A stretch of 64,000 bases of DNA, from NCBI RefSeq assembly GCF_030848805.1, contig NC_092358.1, forward strand, positions 11,572,433 through 11,636,432, in the 5' to 3' direction. The translations under genes were made by a program, and so were the position numbers. How positions within the stretch are numbered: the first letter of the stretch is position 1; every line of letters begins with the position of its first letter. The notes beneath the pieces were generated by a model that ran no database searches, had not been told where the DNA came from, and saw only the letters and a program-made list of their open reading frames with translations. Source of the DNA: Temnothorax longispinosus. Its lineage: Eukaryota > Arthropoda > Insecta > Hymenoptera > Formicidae. Shown here piece by piece: positions 23,746-36,830 of the stretch.

Positions 23746-24637
23746 TGCACTGGGCTGGGCGCGGTGTGGATTTTCTATAACGGTGTGGATTGTTGACGTG
23801 CGCACGCCACGTCTGTCCGCGCGTCTTTTTCGCGTTCGGCTTATCAGGCCGACGTCAATTTCGCGCGCACGTTCGCCTGGCCCCCAAGAATGCAACAGCA
23901 AAATCGCCGAGATGGCAGGCGCGAGTATCTCGGGGATTTTCTTCAGCTTCGCCGGAGATAATGTCCGCGTTGTGATTAGAGAGACCCGAAGGTCCCGAAG
24001 TCAGCGTCTCTTCGCGCGTCTCCGCCCGAGGCGGTCGCGAAATGTCTTCGGTTATCCGCGATACGAACCGACAACGAACCAGCGCGCGCTGTTATAATAA
24101 TAATAGGCAATCGAGTTGTGTTCAATATGACGGAAGTGACTTGCGAGCTAACTCTCTCTGAGAATTTTAAACTGTAAGAACTCTTCCCAAAAAATGAAGA
24201 AAATTGCTACGGCTAGAACGATTCGATAAAACATGGAAGCATCGTACATAGAGTATCTCAAGTCTTCCTGCTTAATTTTCAAGAAATTTGTTATACGTGT
24301 ATCTTTAGAAAAATTTGCAATTAAAAAATATACTCTTCTCCGTTAAAAAAAAAACAAGATCGAGGTCAGTAAGATCGTCGGTCACAACTGCAGGGTTAAT
24401 CACAACCTGTGCGTCCGAATTGTAGCTCGTTCAAGGAAGAAAAAGTAGCCGCGCAAATAACTGACGAACAACGCGCTCATTCTCAGCGCGGAGTCGTAAT
24501 CTTGGTCAAGGAAAGAGAGAGGGGGGACAGGCGGGGAGGAGGAAGAGAAGTAGAGCGTATAACGCCGTGTACAATTTGTTAGAGCGCATAATCGTCAACG
24601 AGACAAGATGAGTAATGGCGGTGGTTCATATTGTCGG

Positions 24638-24692
24638 AGGAAGAAGAGACGAAGAAGGAGGAGGAGGAGGAGAGGGAGGAGGAGGTCGAGGA
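24638..24692. repeat. (GGA)n-type purine repeat
   Basis: GAA/GGA trinucleotides. It creates a poly-Ser frame on the minus strand, which I treat as an artefact. Confidence 0.9.
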
Positions 24693-27411
24693 ATACCGTA
24701 AGGCGCGGGACAGAGACGCTCTCGAGAAGGAACTCTCGGAGAAGAACGCGCCGAGATAGTGTGCCAGCGGGCTAAGGCGCCGAGGATAGCGTGACCCCCC
24801 TGTGCCTGCCGTTTCGCGAAAGATCGCGAATAATGCGAGTATATGCCGTGTGTACTTGTTCCATCGTCGAGCACAATTCCCATCCTTGTTCGCGAACGCG
24901 AACGCGGCCGTCAATTAAGCGATCGCGGCGTATCCTATCGTATATCCTTTTTTTCCCGTCGTCTTCCTAGTCTCCGCTCGTCTCCCTTTTTATCCTCCCC
25001 TTCCTCCCCTTCTCCTTCCCGTTTGCTTCTCCTCTCTTTCTAGTTTTGGACGGGAATATTTCGCGCGACTAAATTAATAGCACGCCACGGTGTATCATTA
25101 CGGTACGATGCGGCCACGTCATGCGGATGCAAAGGAGGCATCTCTCGCGCGCGCGGCAGCGTATCATTAAGGCGCGTGCGCGTGCGTGCGCCCATACACC
25201 CGGGTGTCAAGCGATTTGTCAGCGAGAGCGCGACGGCGACGATGGCGATAGACCGACGGCGATGCACGTTTAACCCCTAACTGCGATCTTCGACGGTTAC
25301 CGCATTGTGTGCCACTTATACGGCCGTTATGGCACGCGCGCATAAAGGATCGAGGTATATGATCGGACGAGACGCGGGAAGAAAGTCTGTCGTCCGTCGT
25401 CGTCGTACGTGCGTATCCGCGAGAGAAGTCGCGGGATAAACGGGAAACGTGTTTTTGACTGCGTTGCATAGTCGCGCGCGGGATTGGGACGGTCATTTAA
25501 CTGCGCATCTCATGCGCCAAGACGACGACGACGCCAACGATGACGACGGACGTCGGAATGCGATGCCGCCGCGCATATGAATGCTCGCACGAAAAAATTT
25601 AATGGCTGGTACTTCGATAGAAGTCGTCGAGTCTCCAGTTACTGAATCGTATTATTACATTGACGGGTTTATGTGTCTGCCGTCCACGGGAATTAGATAA
25701 GCAGGTAGATGTCAGCAGAAATCCGGGATACACGGATAGAGGAATATGCTGGGTCGCCTGCATATGGAACATCGCCTTTATATATCGATAGTACGCGGGT
25801 AACTTTCAAGAGAAATCCATCGATCAAAATCACGGTCGACACGACACCCCGCAATTTGTCTGACAAGTTCTCGGCACGAAGAAATAATTAGCGTAAGCGA
25901 TTCTCGATAAAAAAGGACGCCGCGATTCGTCATGGACCGGTCCGAAAATCCGCAGAGATCGGCTAATCATCGGAGAAGCGCTCTCGCAATCATTCGCAAT
26001 TAATTTCAGGAAAAAAAAGACCGGCCGATCTCGCAGGGGGTCAGCAGGAGAGAAAGAAAACTCGCCGAAGAGATCGCGCGCGTGTCGTGCGCTTTAATGC
26101 GCCCCGTTCGCCGATAATTATCCCTCCCTCTGTGTGGTCGTGTGAAAAGGCTGCGAAGGTCAGAGAATAGAAGGTGTATTTACTTCGGTTTGTGGCCTAA
26201 GCTCGCGGTGGTGTAATCAACGAGTCTCTCGGATCGGCGATCGATAACCGCTAGTAGATCGTTCGACATCCACGGGATTTACGAGCGGACGTGTCGTAGT
26301 TCATAACGGTAAGAACGAAAAGAAGCGGTGGCACAGATATATATACATGTATATACCATAAGTGTGTGTATGTGGGAGAGAAAGAAATGCACATGTACAT
26401 GCGCGTGGATAGAAAAGGAAGCGGAATTGGCCGGCCGGTGCACAACGGAAACTGGAGAAATGTCCGTGTCAGCGACAGATGTATCGCGATATGGATATCC
26501 GCCACTGCCACCGGTCGCTTCCTTCCGTTTCTTCCTTTCGGTCGCCAATGTACAGGATGTCTCGCAAGTCGCGCGCGTTTCCTCGGTTATAGATTCTCGG
26601 TTATTCAAACTCGAGAAGCTTAGCTAAGCTACAAGTAATAACGGTCGTTCCGATATTGATCTATTGACATTATTATTTTGTCTTTAGAATTTAAAATTTT
26701 GGCAAATTAATGCTTTGAGATAATTTCGCAGAGAGCGAAATACATATTCATTACTCTTAAATCAAAGCAAAGATATTTTAATCAATCAGCTCATTTATTT
26801 TGAAACTGAATTTGACACACATAATTATAATTCTCATTAAAGTTTATAACTACTCATTAATAAAAATTATATGCAGAATTTATCGTAAATCAACTTATTT
26901 TAACCCTCCGTCTGCATCGTTTTTTTTTTACACCGTTGGAGCGTATACGTTATTTTTCCCGACTTTAAAGTATCTGAAAAAATTCACAAAACATCTGTCT
27001 ACATTGTAGTTTACGATTTTATTTTCATTTTAATAATCATCGATTATTTAATATTTCCTGGCAGACTTGCACGTTTTACAATTTACGAGCAGATATCATT
27101 TTGGCTCAAACGCCGGTAGACCCACGTATAGACGGAGGTTTAATGTACACAAGAATGGACGGGTTTCAATATGAGCCAAATTGACTATAAATATATTCTT
27201 ACTTCGACTTTTTTAAAAAAGAAGAACTAATTTTTATTTTATTTAGGAACCATTTGAGCTCGGGTCAACTCGCGTACGGACCATTTACCCCATCAAATGC
27301 TGCGTCGGCGAATTTGGCGCGAAAAAATGGTACCGATAAAGAAAAGAAGAGGCGAGAGATAGAATTTTTCCGGTCTCAAACATCGGCGAGCCGGAAGTCT
27401 CTCGTATAATA

Positions 27412-29025
27412 GTCCGAGAGCCCACCGCAAAAATTTGGGTCCATCGCTTTTATGGATAAATTTACTTGCAAAAGGTAGTTTATAAGTCGTATTATCATAA
27501 ACGATTGTCAGCCAAACTCGTACCCCCTGCGTTATGAGCAATAAAAATTTATTAACAATTGGATTTCTAAGCGATTTGGGTCCATCGCTTTTATGGACGA
27601 AACTTGTTTCATTCGAAAGGGCATCAAATTCCCTTTCAGAAAATACCCGGCTGATTTGCTCTGGCCCCTGCAAAACCCAGGCTGATCATGATTTTTGACT
27701 CAACGCGCGAGTCAGATCGAGCGTGGCGTTTGAAATGCGCGCCGTAAACAAGGACAGAGCGTCACGCTTTTATTTATACTTTGGATACTATCTAATATTA
27801 TAAATTTTTAAAGATCATAATTGTTGTTATTGTTATTATTTAACGTTTATGATATTATAATATTGTGTAGGGATTATAAATATTTTTAATTTTTTTATCA
27901 TTCATATTATTATATTTTATATGTTAATTATATACTTTTATCATTTATCATAGTTAAAAATATCATATTTCCAGATAAAAAGTATGGAAAAAAAGTATGA
28001 TAAAAATCGCTGAAGAAATACTACACGGAAAAAAATGATATGTAAAAAATAATAAAATTATCAATAAAAGATACTGTTTAGCACTGTAATTTAGTCATTT
28101 TACTGAATTTTTATTATAAATTGATGTATGAACATCTAATCTTATTGTTTGAATATATAGTAATATTATTATACACTGTAAAAAGCATTGATGTGCATAT
28201 CAAAAATTCATTTGACGTGTTAGTAGTATCTCATTTATTTCATTGAAAAATTACGAGTTTATCATTACCCGTGGCCGAGTTACATAATAAACTGTAAATA
28301 GTCATCAGATTTCTGACGATTTTTTACAGTTTATTTTTTTCCGTGTAGTATTTGCTATGATTTTGTTAAAATTCAATTAATTATAAAAAAATGTAAAAAA
28401 CTTGGAAATATTCGACAAAATTCCAATTTACATTACGTTCTCTGACAGTTCCATACTTTTTATCTGGAAATATGATATTTTTAACTATGATAAATGATAA
28501 AAGTATATAATTAACATATAAAATATAATAATATGAATGATAAAAAAATCAAAAATATTCATAATCCCTACACAATATTATAATATCATAAACGTTAAAT
28601 AATAACAATAACAACAATTATGATCTTTAAAAATTTATAATATTAGATAGTATCCAAAGTATAAATAAAAGCGTGACGCTCTGTCCTTGTTTACGGCGCG
28701 CATTTCAAACGCCACGCTCGATCTGACTCGCGCGTTGAGTCAAAAATCATGATCAGCCTGGGTTTTGCAGGGGCCAGGGCAAATCAGCCGGGTATTTTCT
28801 GAAAGGGAATTTGATGCCCTTTCGAATGAAACAAGTTTCGTCCATAAAAGCGATGGACCCAATCGCTTAGAAATCCAATTGTTAATAAATTTTTATTGCT
28901 CATAACGCAGGGGGTACGAGTTTGGCTGACAATCGTTTATGATAATACGACTTATAAACTACCTTTTGCAAGTAAATTTATCCATAAAAGCGATGGACCC
29001 AAATTTTTGCGGTGGGCTCTCGCAC
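27412..29025. mobile_element. 1.6-kb giant palindromic (foldback) transposon, TA duplication
   Basis: The two arms, about 27412-27992 and 28449-29025, are near-perfect inverted copies with a roughly 456-base loop. The ends read GTCCGAGAGCCCACCGCAAA on the left and GTGCGAGAGCCCACCGCAAA in reverse complement on the right, each flanked by TA (27410-27411 and 29026-29027). Each arm holds two copies of a GGGTCCATCGCTTTTATGGA module. The left arm keeps a minus-strand open frame (peptides such as ISRVFSEREFDALSNETSF) that is also readable in the right arm until a 1-base deletion near 28861. That may be a coding relic or chance. Ends and TA duplication match the element at 51094-53145, so both belong to one family. 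Confidence 0.85.
28024..28345. mobile_element. MITE nested in the loop of the giant palindrome, TA duplication
   Basis: The ends are CACGGAAAAAAATGATATGT and, in reverse complement, CACGGAAAAAAATAAACTGT. Both sides carry TA (28022-28023 and 28346-28347). The interior is AT-rich and not palindromic. It lies wholly inside the loop of the 27412-29025 element, so it inserted after that element formed or helped form the loop. Confidence 0.8.
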
Positions 29026-32000
29026 TATAAGTACGCGATATCGGGACTCGACGAACGCACCTAACTATGGCGAGTATGCAGTCACACGTTTCCGCGCGCT
29101 GTTCTCCACGTTTCTCTCTCCCCCGTCCCTCCCGCGCCTCCTCCCTTCGCCTACGAGCTCTCCTCTTTCCCTCCCCTCGACCTCTGGTCCCGCGCAGTTT
29201 GCGGTACCTGTGCACGCTTCGCTCGAGGACACACGTTGTGTAGTTCGTATGCACACACGCGCGTATATACGCCGTGTACTTCGCAAATTAGCACCTTACG
29301 CGAGCATACAAATAAGCCACGTGTGTACCTACTCCGTTCGACCTGCCTATACGCCTGTCTCTCGCCTATTCTCCTCCTTCCACCCGTCCATTCCTCTCTC
29401 TCCGGCGCTTTCGTCCTCTCCAATCTAACGGATTCCTATCACTCTCTAACTCTCACACGCGGTACGCGGTGTCGTCCTTAACCCTGGGAAACGCAGATGG
29501 CATCGGCAGATGATCACGCTACCATACGAAGTATCTTTCAATAAGGAAAGAAGGAAAAAAGAACGCTTTCTCTGCAGCGCGTACTTCTTAAGTCGATAAG
29601 CAATTATTATTTAACGAATGAATATGAAACGTGCGCGCATATGGCAGCACAGACTAGACGTGAGAATGAATCGAGACGGGGAACACGACGAGGAGAAAAT
29701 CAAAACGACAAAAGTGATATTCGAGGACATGTGAACAGCGATTGCAACGTAACAATATCCATCGTGAGGTGAATATCGATCGAACTCGTTTTGTATACTG
29801 ATCGCGAAGATCAAGTAACACTTTCTCACGATATCGGCACGGCGCGGCGGCACGAACGTGTGGAGCGGCGCATCTCGAGCCTCGCGAATCTCCGTCGGCG
29901 AGTAGCCGATGAATAAAATTGACAGCGCATAATCTCGTTACCGCACCACGTGGTGCGGCTCGGTAATGCGATCGATATGAGGCGGATGCCAAGTCTAGTG
30001 AATGTTTTCATCACATTCGCTCGGGGGCGTGACGAGATGAACGCACGAACGTGACCAACGAAGCGGGCCTGTAAATCGATTTATGCATATATTGGCGCCC
30101 GCCCGAGGCGCTCAAGCGAGAAGATCTCGTCGCGCGATACGCGATCATTAATAACGATTCGTGAGTCGACCGAAATTCTCTTTTGGACCGTTTAGCCGAC
30201 GATAATGACGATGATGGAAGGCGTTCGTTCGTTCGTCCAGCGGGAGTCATCCCCGCAATTTCCGGTCTCCCGATAAAAATTCGCCGATGCTCTAAGCACT
30301 GTAAATGATCAAGCTTGAGAAGGCAAAATCGCGGACGGATAGTATGTCGGATTTTTACAAAGAGCGGGAATTCGAAATAAAAGAGTACGTGATCGCGATA
30401 TTATATGAGATATTTTTACGATATACTGCTAGAAAAGCTTCGTTAATATTCCAAACAGAAACGGGAGAAGTTTTTAGGATTACCTATCGCGTTTTCACTG
30501 AAATATAGTCGATAGGCTCCATTATATTCATAATTAAAAAATCTTCTTCGTGAAATTTTTGCGGCTAGAAATTGGTCCAAGTTTTGTAAATGTACATTTC
30601 TCCGCGAAGCTATAATTGTCTCATATATTCATTATGCGCTTCAATATCCTTATTATCTCATGATTATTAGATGTACTTTTTATTCAATATATTACTCGGA
30701 AAATAACGCAAATAAACTCGTGACTGAACTCGTCTTTGCGGGACGATTTTATTGTTTCCAACATAAGTAAACTGCGCGAGGTGCACTCGCAATCTCGCGC
30801 TCGGGAGTTACAATAAGGGCGGAAGTGTGCTCTGCCAACTGACGACGGCTCATCCAGCGTCGCATAAAAATTTATGGGCGTGATAATAGGTATGCGCGCG
30901 AGTTACGCGCGAGTACGACCAGCTGGAAACTCGTTGCGACGACGTATAATACGCGAGTCCTCGAGGAGAAATTTCTAGTTCCCTTTCTTGCGAGCGTGAT
31001 TAAGATTTATGCAGATAAGAAGAGGAAAGAATAAATAAAAAAATAATGACGAGCGAATCAATCTTGGAAACTTACTTTCTCGTAATTTTTCCAATGTATA
31101 CATACGTATACCTGTATTAAATTTATAAAACAAAGAAGCTTTAAATGCAAAGCGCATTAAAAGTTTTTTTTTTTAAACACAATGAAATAAATAAAAGAGA
31201 TACAGATTTTTCTTTTGAGCCAGAAAGGAAAATCCACTTATTTTTAAATCAATTATTTCAATAAAATAAAATTTCAATAGAATAAAATTAGCAACACTAA
31301 ATTAAATCTTCTGTAATAAAATTAGTTTCCCTTTTACTTATGTAACAAATTAAAAGTGAATTAAATTGTATTTGGAGCACAGTTAAAATTTAATTTTGTG
31401 CTTGCATCCCTAATTTGCGAAATCTCTCCAGTATCGAGAAACGATGAATTATTGGGATACGCCTTTTTGAATTAGTAGAGTAGATTGAGAGGAGCCATCA
31501 AAGATCGCAAGTTAATTAGACATCGGGAAATTGGTTGGTGCAAGATTGATCGCCACCTAGGATCGATCGTGACAAGCGAGAGAGACGAGAGGCAGGGTGA
31601 AAGAGAGAGAGAAATAGAGAGACGTGGGATGTGTACCCGCGCGTTCGTAATCGATACTGACACTTCGAGATGGAGAGAGAGAGAGGGGGGACTGGGAGGA
31701 AGGTTGCTGCGCGCGTTCGAGTGCCCTGGTTTCTACGCGCAACGGTCACTGTCCTATTAGTGTTTTAGCCGTCCGTCTGCCCGCTATTTGTAGAAGGTAA
31801 TAATACGGTAGGATGTCTAAGCTAAATGGTATCACCGATGTGCACGGACACGATTACTCTGAATCGCTTTTGATTCAAGCTTGCGAGAAGAACTCGTCCT
31901 CCCGTTACGCGAGGATCACGCCAGGTGATAGAGCGACTCTCGTCGTCAAGAACTGGATAAAAATTGAAAAGCGCGGAAAAACTTGTCGCTCCGATCGGCC

Positions 32001-32932
32001 GATTTACTTAAAATCTTGGTAAAAAGCTCGCATTGCCGTTCGTCAACAATATCGTTTCGACAAAATGCACGTTAAAATATGATGTGTATACAATTTACGA
32101 AGTAAACTCTAGCGAACCTGTACATGCGCTCCCTTAACTTTTCAATAGTGTCCACGGGGAGCAGCAACAGTAAATTCAACGAAATACCAAGTACACTGTT
32201 ACGTTTTGCACGTACCGTTATGTACCGTGCACAAAAAATTGAAATCCGTGAACAGGTGACACGTTCAATCTCCCTGAAACCTTATCTTAAATTATTCTAA
32301 TTTCACGCACACATGTGTCAGTAGCTTCGTCGATTCATATCAAGTATCAATCCCGCTGCTGGTTTAATTGGATTATTTTATCTTCGACATCGTCCACCGT
32401 CGTGAGTTCATCCGATCTTGGATCCTCTGTCGCATCTGATTATCAGAAGACGACAGGCAACGGACGCGAGAAGGATCGACGATTGCGGAGCTTCCGCGAT
32501 TAGTCGACGGATCTTCTTGCCATCGCCATTGAACGCGCGCAATTCAATTTGCATTTATATTGTATTAATTCAAAGAAACGGCTGCGCGATAAGAGGGAAG
32601 AAGGAATAGACGCGCGGTGGACGATCGACTATAAAAGTGATAAAAATAGTAACGGACGCGCAGCGACACCGGCAAAACCAGCTTATCCCCTCGCGTGCCT
32701 CCAATTTTCTAAATTACATTGCGAAAAACGCTCGAGAGAAGCTTACGGTCGCCCTTTCTATCCCGTAGAATCGCGCGTTATCTTCTCGCTCTGGCCTTGC
32801 GCTTGAAGGAACAAAAGCGTCGATATCTTCAAGTACTGTGATTGGAAATTCGATAATTTTCAAAATTTGATAGTTTCGTAGCTTCGTATAGTTCAAGGCA
32901 AGCTAAAAATAGTCATTGATAACTTTTACGAG
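29026..32932. other. Gene-poor stretch
   Basis: CT-rich and CpG-rich DNA to about 30250, then AT-rich DNA. A 69-codon frame at 31813-32022 is listed separately. Nothing else is supportable. Confidence 0.4.
31813..32022 (+). CDS. Weak candidate small ORF, 69 residues
   Basis: ATG at 31813 opens a frame that ends with TAA after 69 codons. The peptide starts MSKLNGITDVHGHDYSESLL and ends RSDRPIYLKSW. Composition is balanced and codon use is not obviously biased, unlike most open frames nearby, but I recognise no domain, signal peptide or splice border. Upstream is a purine-rich region (31560-31700) and the start context (GTAGGATGT) is ordinary. It could be a small protein, a first exon or a chance frame; chance is the most likely. 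Confidence 0.15.
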   Translation: MSKLNGITDVHGHDYSESLLIQACEKNSSSRYARITPGDRATLVVKNWIKIEKRGKTCRSDRPIYLKSW

Positions 32933-33121
32933 CACTGAAAAAAAAATCTGGTTGAATTAATTGGACGTCTAGTGAAAAATGAACAAATCAGATTTTTCCA
33001 ATTAATGCAACTAGATATTTCAATTAATGCAACCAGAATTCCTGTTAATTCAACCAGATTCTGGTGGATTCAACCAGTATTTTCTGGTGGAAAATGAACG
33101 AACCAGATTTTTTTTTCAGTG
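32933..33121. mobile_element. 190-bp palindromic MITE, CACTGAAAAAAAAATCTGGT ends
   Basis: The left end CACTGAAAAAAAAATCTGGT is the reverse complement of the right end (CCAGATTTTTTTTTCAGTG), apart from short inner differences. The interior repeats ATTCAACCAGATT and CTGGTTGAATTAA motifs in both directions. AG flanks each side. Ends are related to the CACTGAGAAAAA group. Confidence 0.8.
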
Positions 33122-33240
33122 AGGCGAAGTAACTTTCTTATCTTCCCTTCCCTTTTCCTTCTCTCTAAAGTATCTAAATATCTAAATTATTATTATATGT
33201 AATTTCGTTTTATATATTTATAATAGTCCCAAGTTATTTA

Positions 33241-33243
<3 letters not shown>

Positions 33244-33281
<38 letters not shown>
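33244..33281. repeat. (TC)n microsatellite
   Basis: Nineteen TC units followed by GCAG. Confidence 0.95.
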
Positions 33282-33283
<2 letters not shown>

Positions 33284-35856
33284 GATTTTTTATTTCGTGT
33301 AATTTGAGTTTTATCTAAGCTCGTCTCTCTCGCGGTTCTCCATCCAAATAAAACCACGAAGACTTTACTGTATTTCTAGTACCACCCTGTTTGCGCGTAA
33401 CGTATGGCTCACATTGCGCCGTTTCGGGAAAATACGAGAACATACGGTCCCGGCGAAGAACGGCGGCGACGAGAGCGCAATATAATTCTCATCAGGGACC
33501 ATCGCGGCCGGTACATCGTAAACCGCACACACCGCGGAATCGTAATCAAATTGAAAGTCCGGCTGAAAGCGCCGCGAAGAGACGAGACGGGACGATATGA
33601 GGAGAGACGCCCGTCCTGCGAATTACGACGTCATCGAAAAGACGAAATCTCGAAAGAGGAACGGAAATGTTCTTCCAGCATCCGAGATACACGCGTGATC
33701 CGCGTGCGTTTAATATCCAACATGATAGACAATAAAAAGCAACCATAGTTTGCTGGAGCTCGGTTAAAATTTCTCCTCCAAAAATTCGCTTAAATAAAGA
33801 AAAATTTATTATACTGTTTTTGTGTTAAGGGAGAGAGGGAAAGAGAGAAAATTATATTACTAAATATTAAATTTAAATTAAAAACATTTAAATTAAAAGT
33901 CAGACAGAATGCTTTAAAATATGCGAGCAATTAAATATCACAAAACTAATTATAAAAACCAATTTTAATGTTATTCTCAATGAAAATCGAACAAATACAT
34001 TTTTAAAGCGCCGCATGTCTGAGAAAAGACCGCATTTAAAAATAAAATATTAAAACGATACGTCACACGGGCTTTAAAATATTCTTTAATGCAGGATTTA
34101 GCACTTTTCGCAAGCAGCGCAACGCGAAACTTTTCATCTTCCAGGCGCAATCTTTCACCCATCTATTATTTCACATGACTGTTCATTCTCTCTCTAACGC
34201 ATCCAGCTTCGTTATTCGACTAGTCACTTAAAGAGAGTAACTTATCGGGTTATTCTCTCTCTATGGCGCGTCTTTGCTCGCCTCATTACGCTGTATTGTT
34301 GGGATCATTATCGATACAACGCGGTCCTTTAGAGCCACTCCTGCCGTCGGATCTCGGAACCCCTTGGCTGATGACGTCGGGTATCATACATCACGGCATT
34401 TTTGCCCGGCTACGCGCGACTTCCCCCGTTTTATCACAGGTGGCTTGAGCATTTGTCAAAACCGGCCGGGAATCAAAGCGAACGCGCGCGCCTTGCGAGA
34501 TTCTCGAGGAACGCGAGAGAGGAACACGCCTTTGGCTATTTAACAAAACGTCGATACCAACTCGCGTAGAAAGCATGAATATTTCACTCCATTTCTTCTT
34601 TTCGTTTCCCACGCTTTATAACGCCTCAAAAGATTGATTAGTAAGCTTAACTTATTAACGGCTTTTCGAGAATCTTGGTGGAATTCGAAAATAGCTCGTT
34701 TGGATTTAGAAGCGTTTTCGTTTAATATTTTTACTTGGGACATGTGTGTATAACCATTAAATATCGTTATTTATTTGTAACAGTAACATATCACCAATTG
34801 ATTGAAAGCTTAGGAATAAATAAGCGCGATTTGATAAGTGTCAAAACAAATTCCGATCAATCAAAGTTTACGCTGATAAATCAGCGATTTATTCCGGGCA
34901 ATAAATAAAGATCGATCAATCATGAATACGAAACAATGTAATAAATAGAAACTCACGGGATACGGATCCCCGACAACGGATGATGCGTAAACACACGTCC
35001 GTAATTAATTACGTTTTCAATCAGATATCGAAGGGATAACGCATGATGATTTTCAACCGCGGGGTTATGCCTTAACGTATCATATTTCTTCGAGGTACGA
35101 GGCGGAAAAGTTTCGAGCAGGTTGGGGTTCGAGAGAGAGAGTGCCGGGTATACGCATGTCTCTCGCGTAGACTCGCGGCTCACGGTGTGACTAAGATTAA
35201 AATGTATGCCTCTCGAACGCGTGGAGAGTCGACTAGTGGCGAGGTCTCGAGGCCTGCCCCATAAATCATCCTCCTCTGAAAATTTCAAGTAGCGCGCTCG
35301 GCTCAACCTTCCGAGAGAGGCAGATCACGCCGCGCCGCGCCGCGCCGTTGCGACTCGTGCAACGCGTTTTATTACGGGTGTCCCCAAAAAAAGCGCGCGC
35401 CAGTGGCAGCTGGAAACTGGTGCGGCGGGAAACGCTCTCGAGCGGACTCTTTCTCAGGGGAAACTTCATCGAAGATTCCCCAGCTCTCTCGTGCGGATGT
35501 GTAAATTTTCTTGAATTAAACACTTGGACGAGCTTGGCATCTTGAGAAGAACGGAATTCGTAAACTTTATCCGCTGAGAGACTTGAAAAGCGAAAACCCC
35601 CGCTATTTGTCTTGCGTGTCCGACACTTGATTAACTGGATTAACTTACCACTGGATTAACTTGTGTTTAATTTCTTAATAGGTATTCTTCGCTATTTAAT
35701 ATTTGATAATTTGCGAATCGCAATTTTGTCAACTCCTCATCAAAAAGGAGAGAAAGTAAAATGTAAAAATATTATTGTTGATAATAATCGGAAATACATA
35801 CTATGTTGAATGCTCCAAAAACAGGCAGTGTTAAATATGCTATCTAGGACTATTTC

Positions 35857-35858
<2 letters not shown>

Positions 35859-35897
<39 letters not shown>
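35859..35897. repeat. (TA)n microsatellite
   Basis: Uninterrupted TA alternation of about 38 bases. Confidence 0.95.
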
Positions 35898-35900
<3 letters not shown>

Positions 35901-36710
35901 GGAGTCACCGAATGAAAATTGAAGCACAAAGAGACGACGTAAAAGTTTCACCTAACGAGAATTATATGCGAGCTCATCAGCGAGCAAGCCAAATAACGCG
36001 AGCGCGTTAATGCAAATCTCACGAAACACCCCGTAGAAGAGGGATATATGTACAGAGCGTGTAGGTTCACAATGTACATACGTTAGGTGTGACGAATATG
36101 CACGAATGACGGTCCGCGGCAACGAGCACCGCACCGGTACGGAGCACCGTTTCTATATGTACCGTGCACGTGTGCACCTCTCGAGTGTCGAGGCGAGCTT
36201 TCCGTAAGCATTGACGGAGTGTGTACATCGCGCAAATAGGTCGCGGGTCAACGGCCATTCGAGGCTACATCCCGTTTATCATTACCGTATGATCTACAGC
36301 CGGGAAAAGGGAAGGCACTCGCTCTCTCACCCGCTTGGAGATCGGAGGAGAGCGACGCGAGTCTTCTGCTCTTCGTCACGCTGCCAAGCGAATATGCGAA
36401 TGTCGACTTCGCGCGCGCCGCTATCCCCCCATGCATCTCCGAAAGACACGTTTATTAATCCATTCGTTCGTCATGATTTATTCTCAATTCTTGAAAAAAA
36501 AAAATTGAAAAAAATACATTTCGACTGTTCATCGAATACTTTCCTTTGACTGACGTATCCAAAGACATGCACACTTCCTATACTTACTCTTTGTTAACTG
36601 GAAATCACAAAGAAGGAAAAATTTCCGAATTTTTGTCATCATATTTCCTCTGCGACTCTTTTTGTAAATAAATCGTACGTAAAAATTGTGTATAGATGGA
36701 TAGAATTGAT

Positions 36711-36830
36711 GATCAAGAGACACGGCAGTGTCTCGCGCCAAGTATACGCGTGACTCTTTTACGCGACGCGACGAGTTGCGAGTACTCGAGATGTTGAGAT
36801 CTCGATAACGAGTGAACGGATCAAGTTCTA
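36711..36830 (-). repeat. Dispersed repeat, copy 2 (inverted)
   Basis: Reverse complement of the repeat at 8466-8592. Copy 2 lacks a roughly 12-base insertion (GGTCTATGGTGC area) that copy 1 has between GTAAAAG and the GTATACTTGG block. No terminal repeats or target duplications are visible around this copy. Confidence 0.7.

Larger units (their letters stand above)
20235..27411. other. CpG-rich, microsatellite-rich DNA without a supportable gene
   Basis: Open frames are numerous because the DNA is GC-rich (for example 23567-24097), but they have no domain, no good splice borders and Arg/Ala/Pro-biased composition. GC-rich blocks at 21730-22060, 22380-22800, 23440-24090 and 24840-26110 could include exons or promoters of a neighbouring gene that I cannot identify. 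Small simple repeats are listed separately. Confidence 0.35.

Noticed and set aside
23567..24097. 176-codon frame in GC-rich DNA
   Set aside because: Stop codons are rare in such GC-rich DNA; Arg/Ala/Pro composition and lack of splice sites argue against coding.
33404..33748. 114-codon Arg/Glu-rich frame
   Set aside because: No recognisable domain, no conserved splice signals, and composition matches the CGA/GAA-rich DNA.
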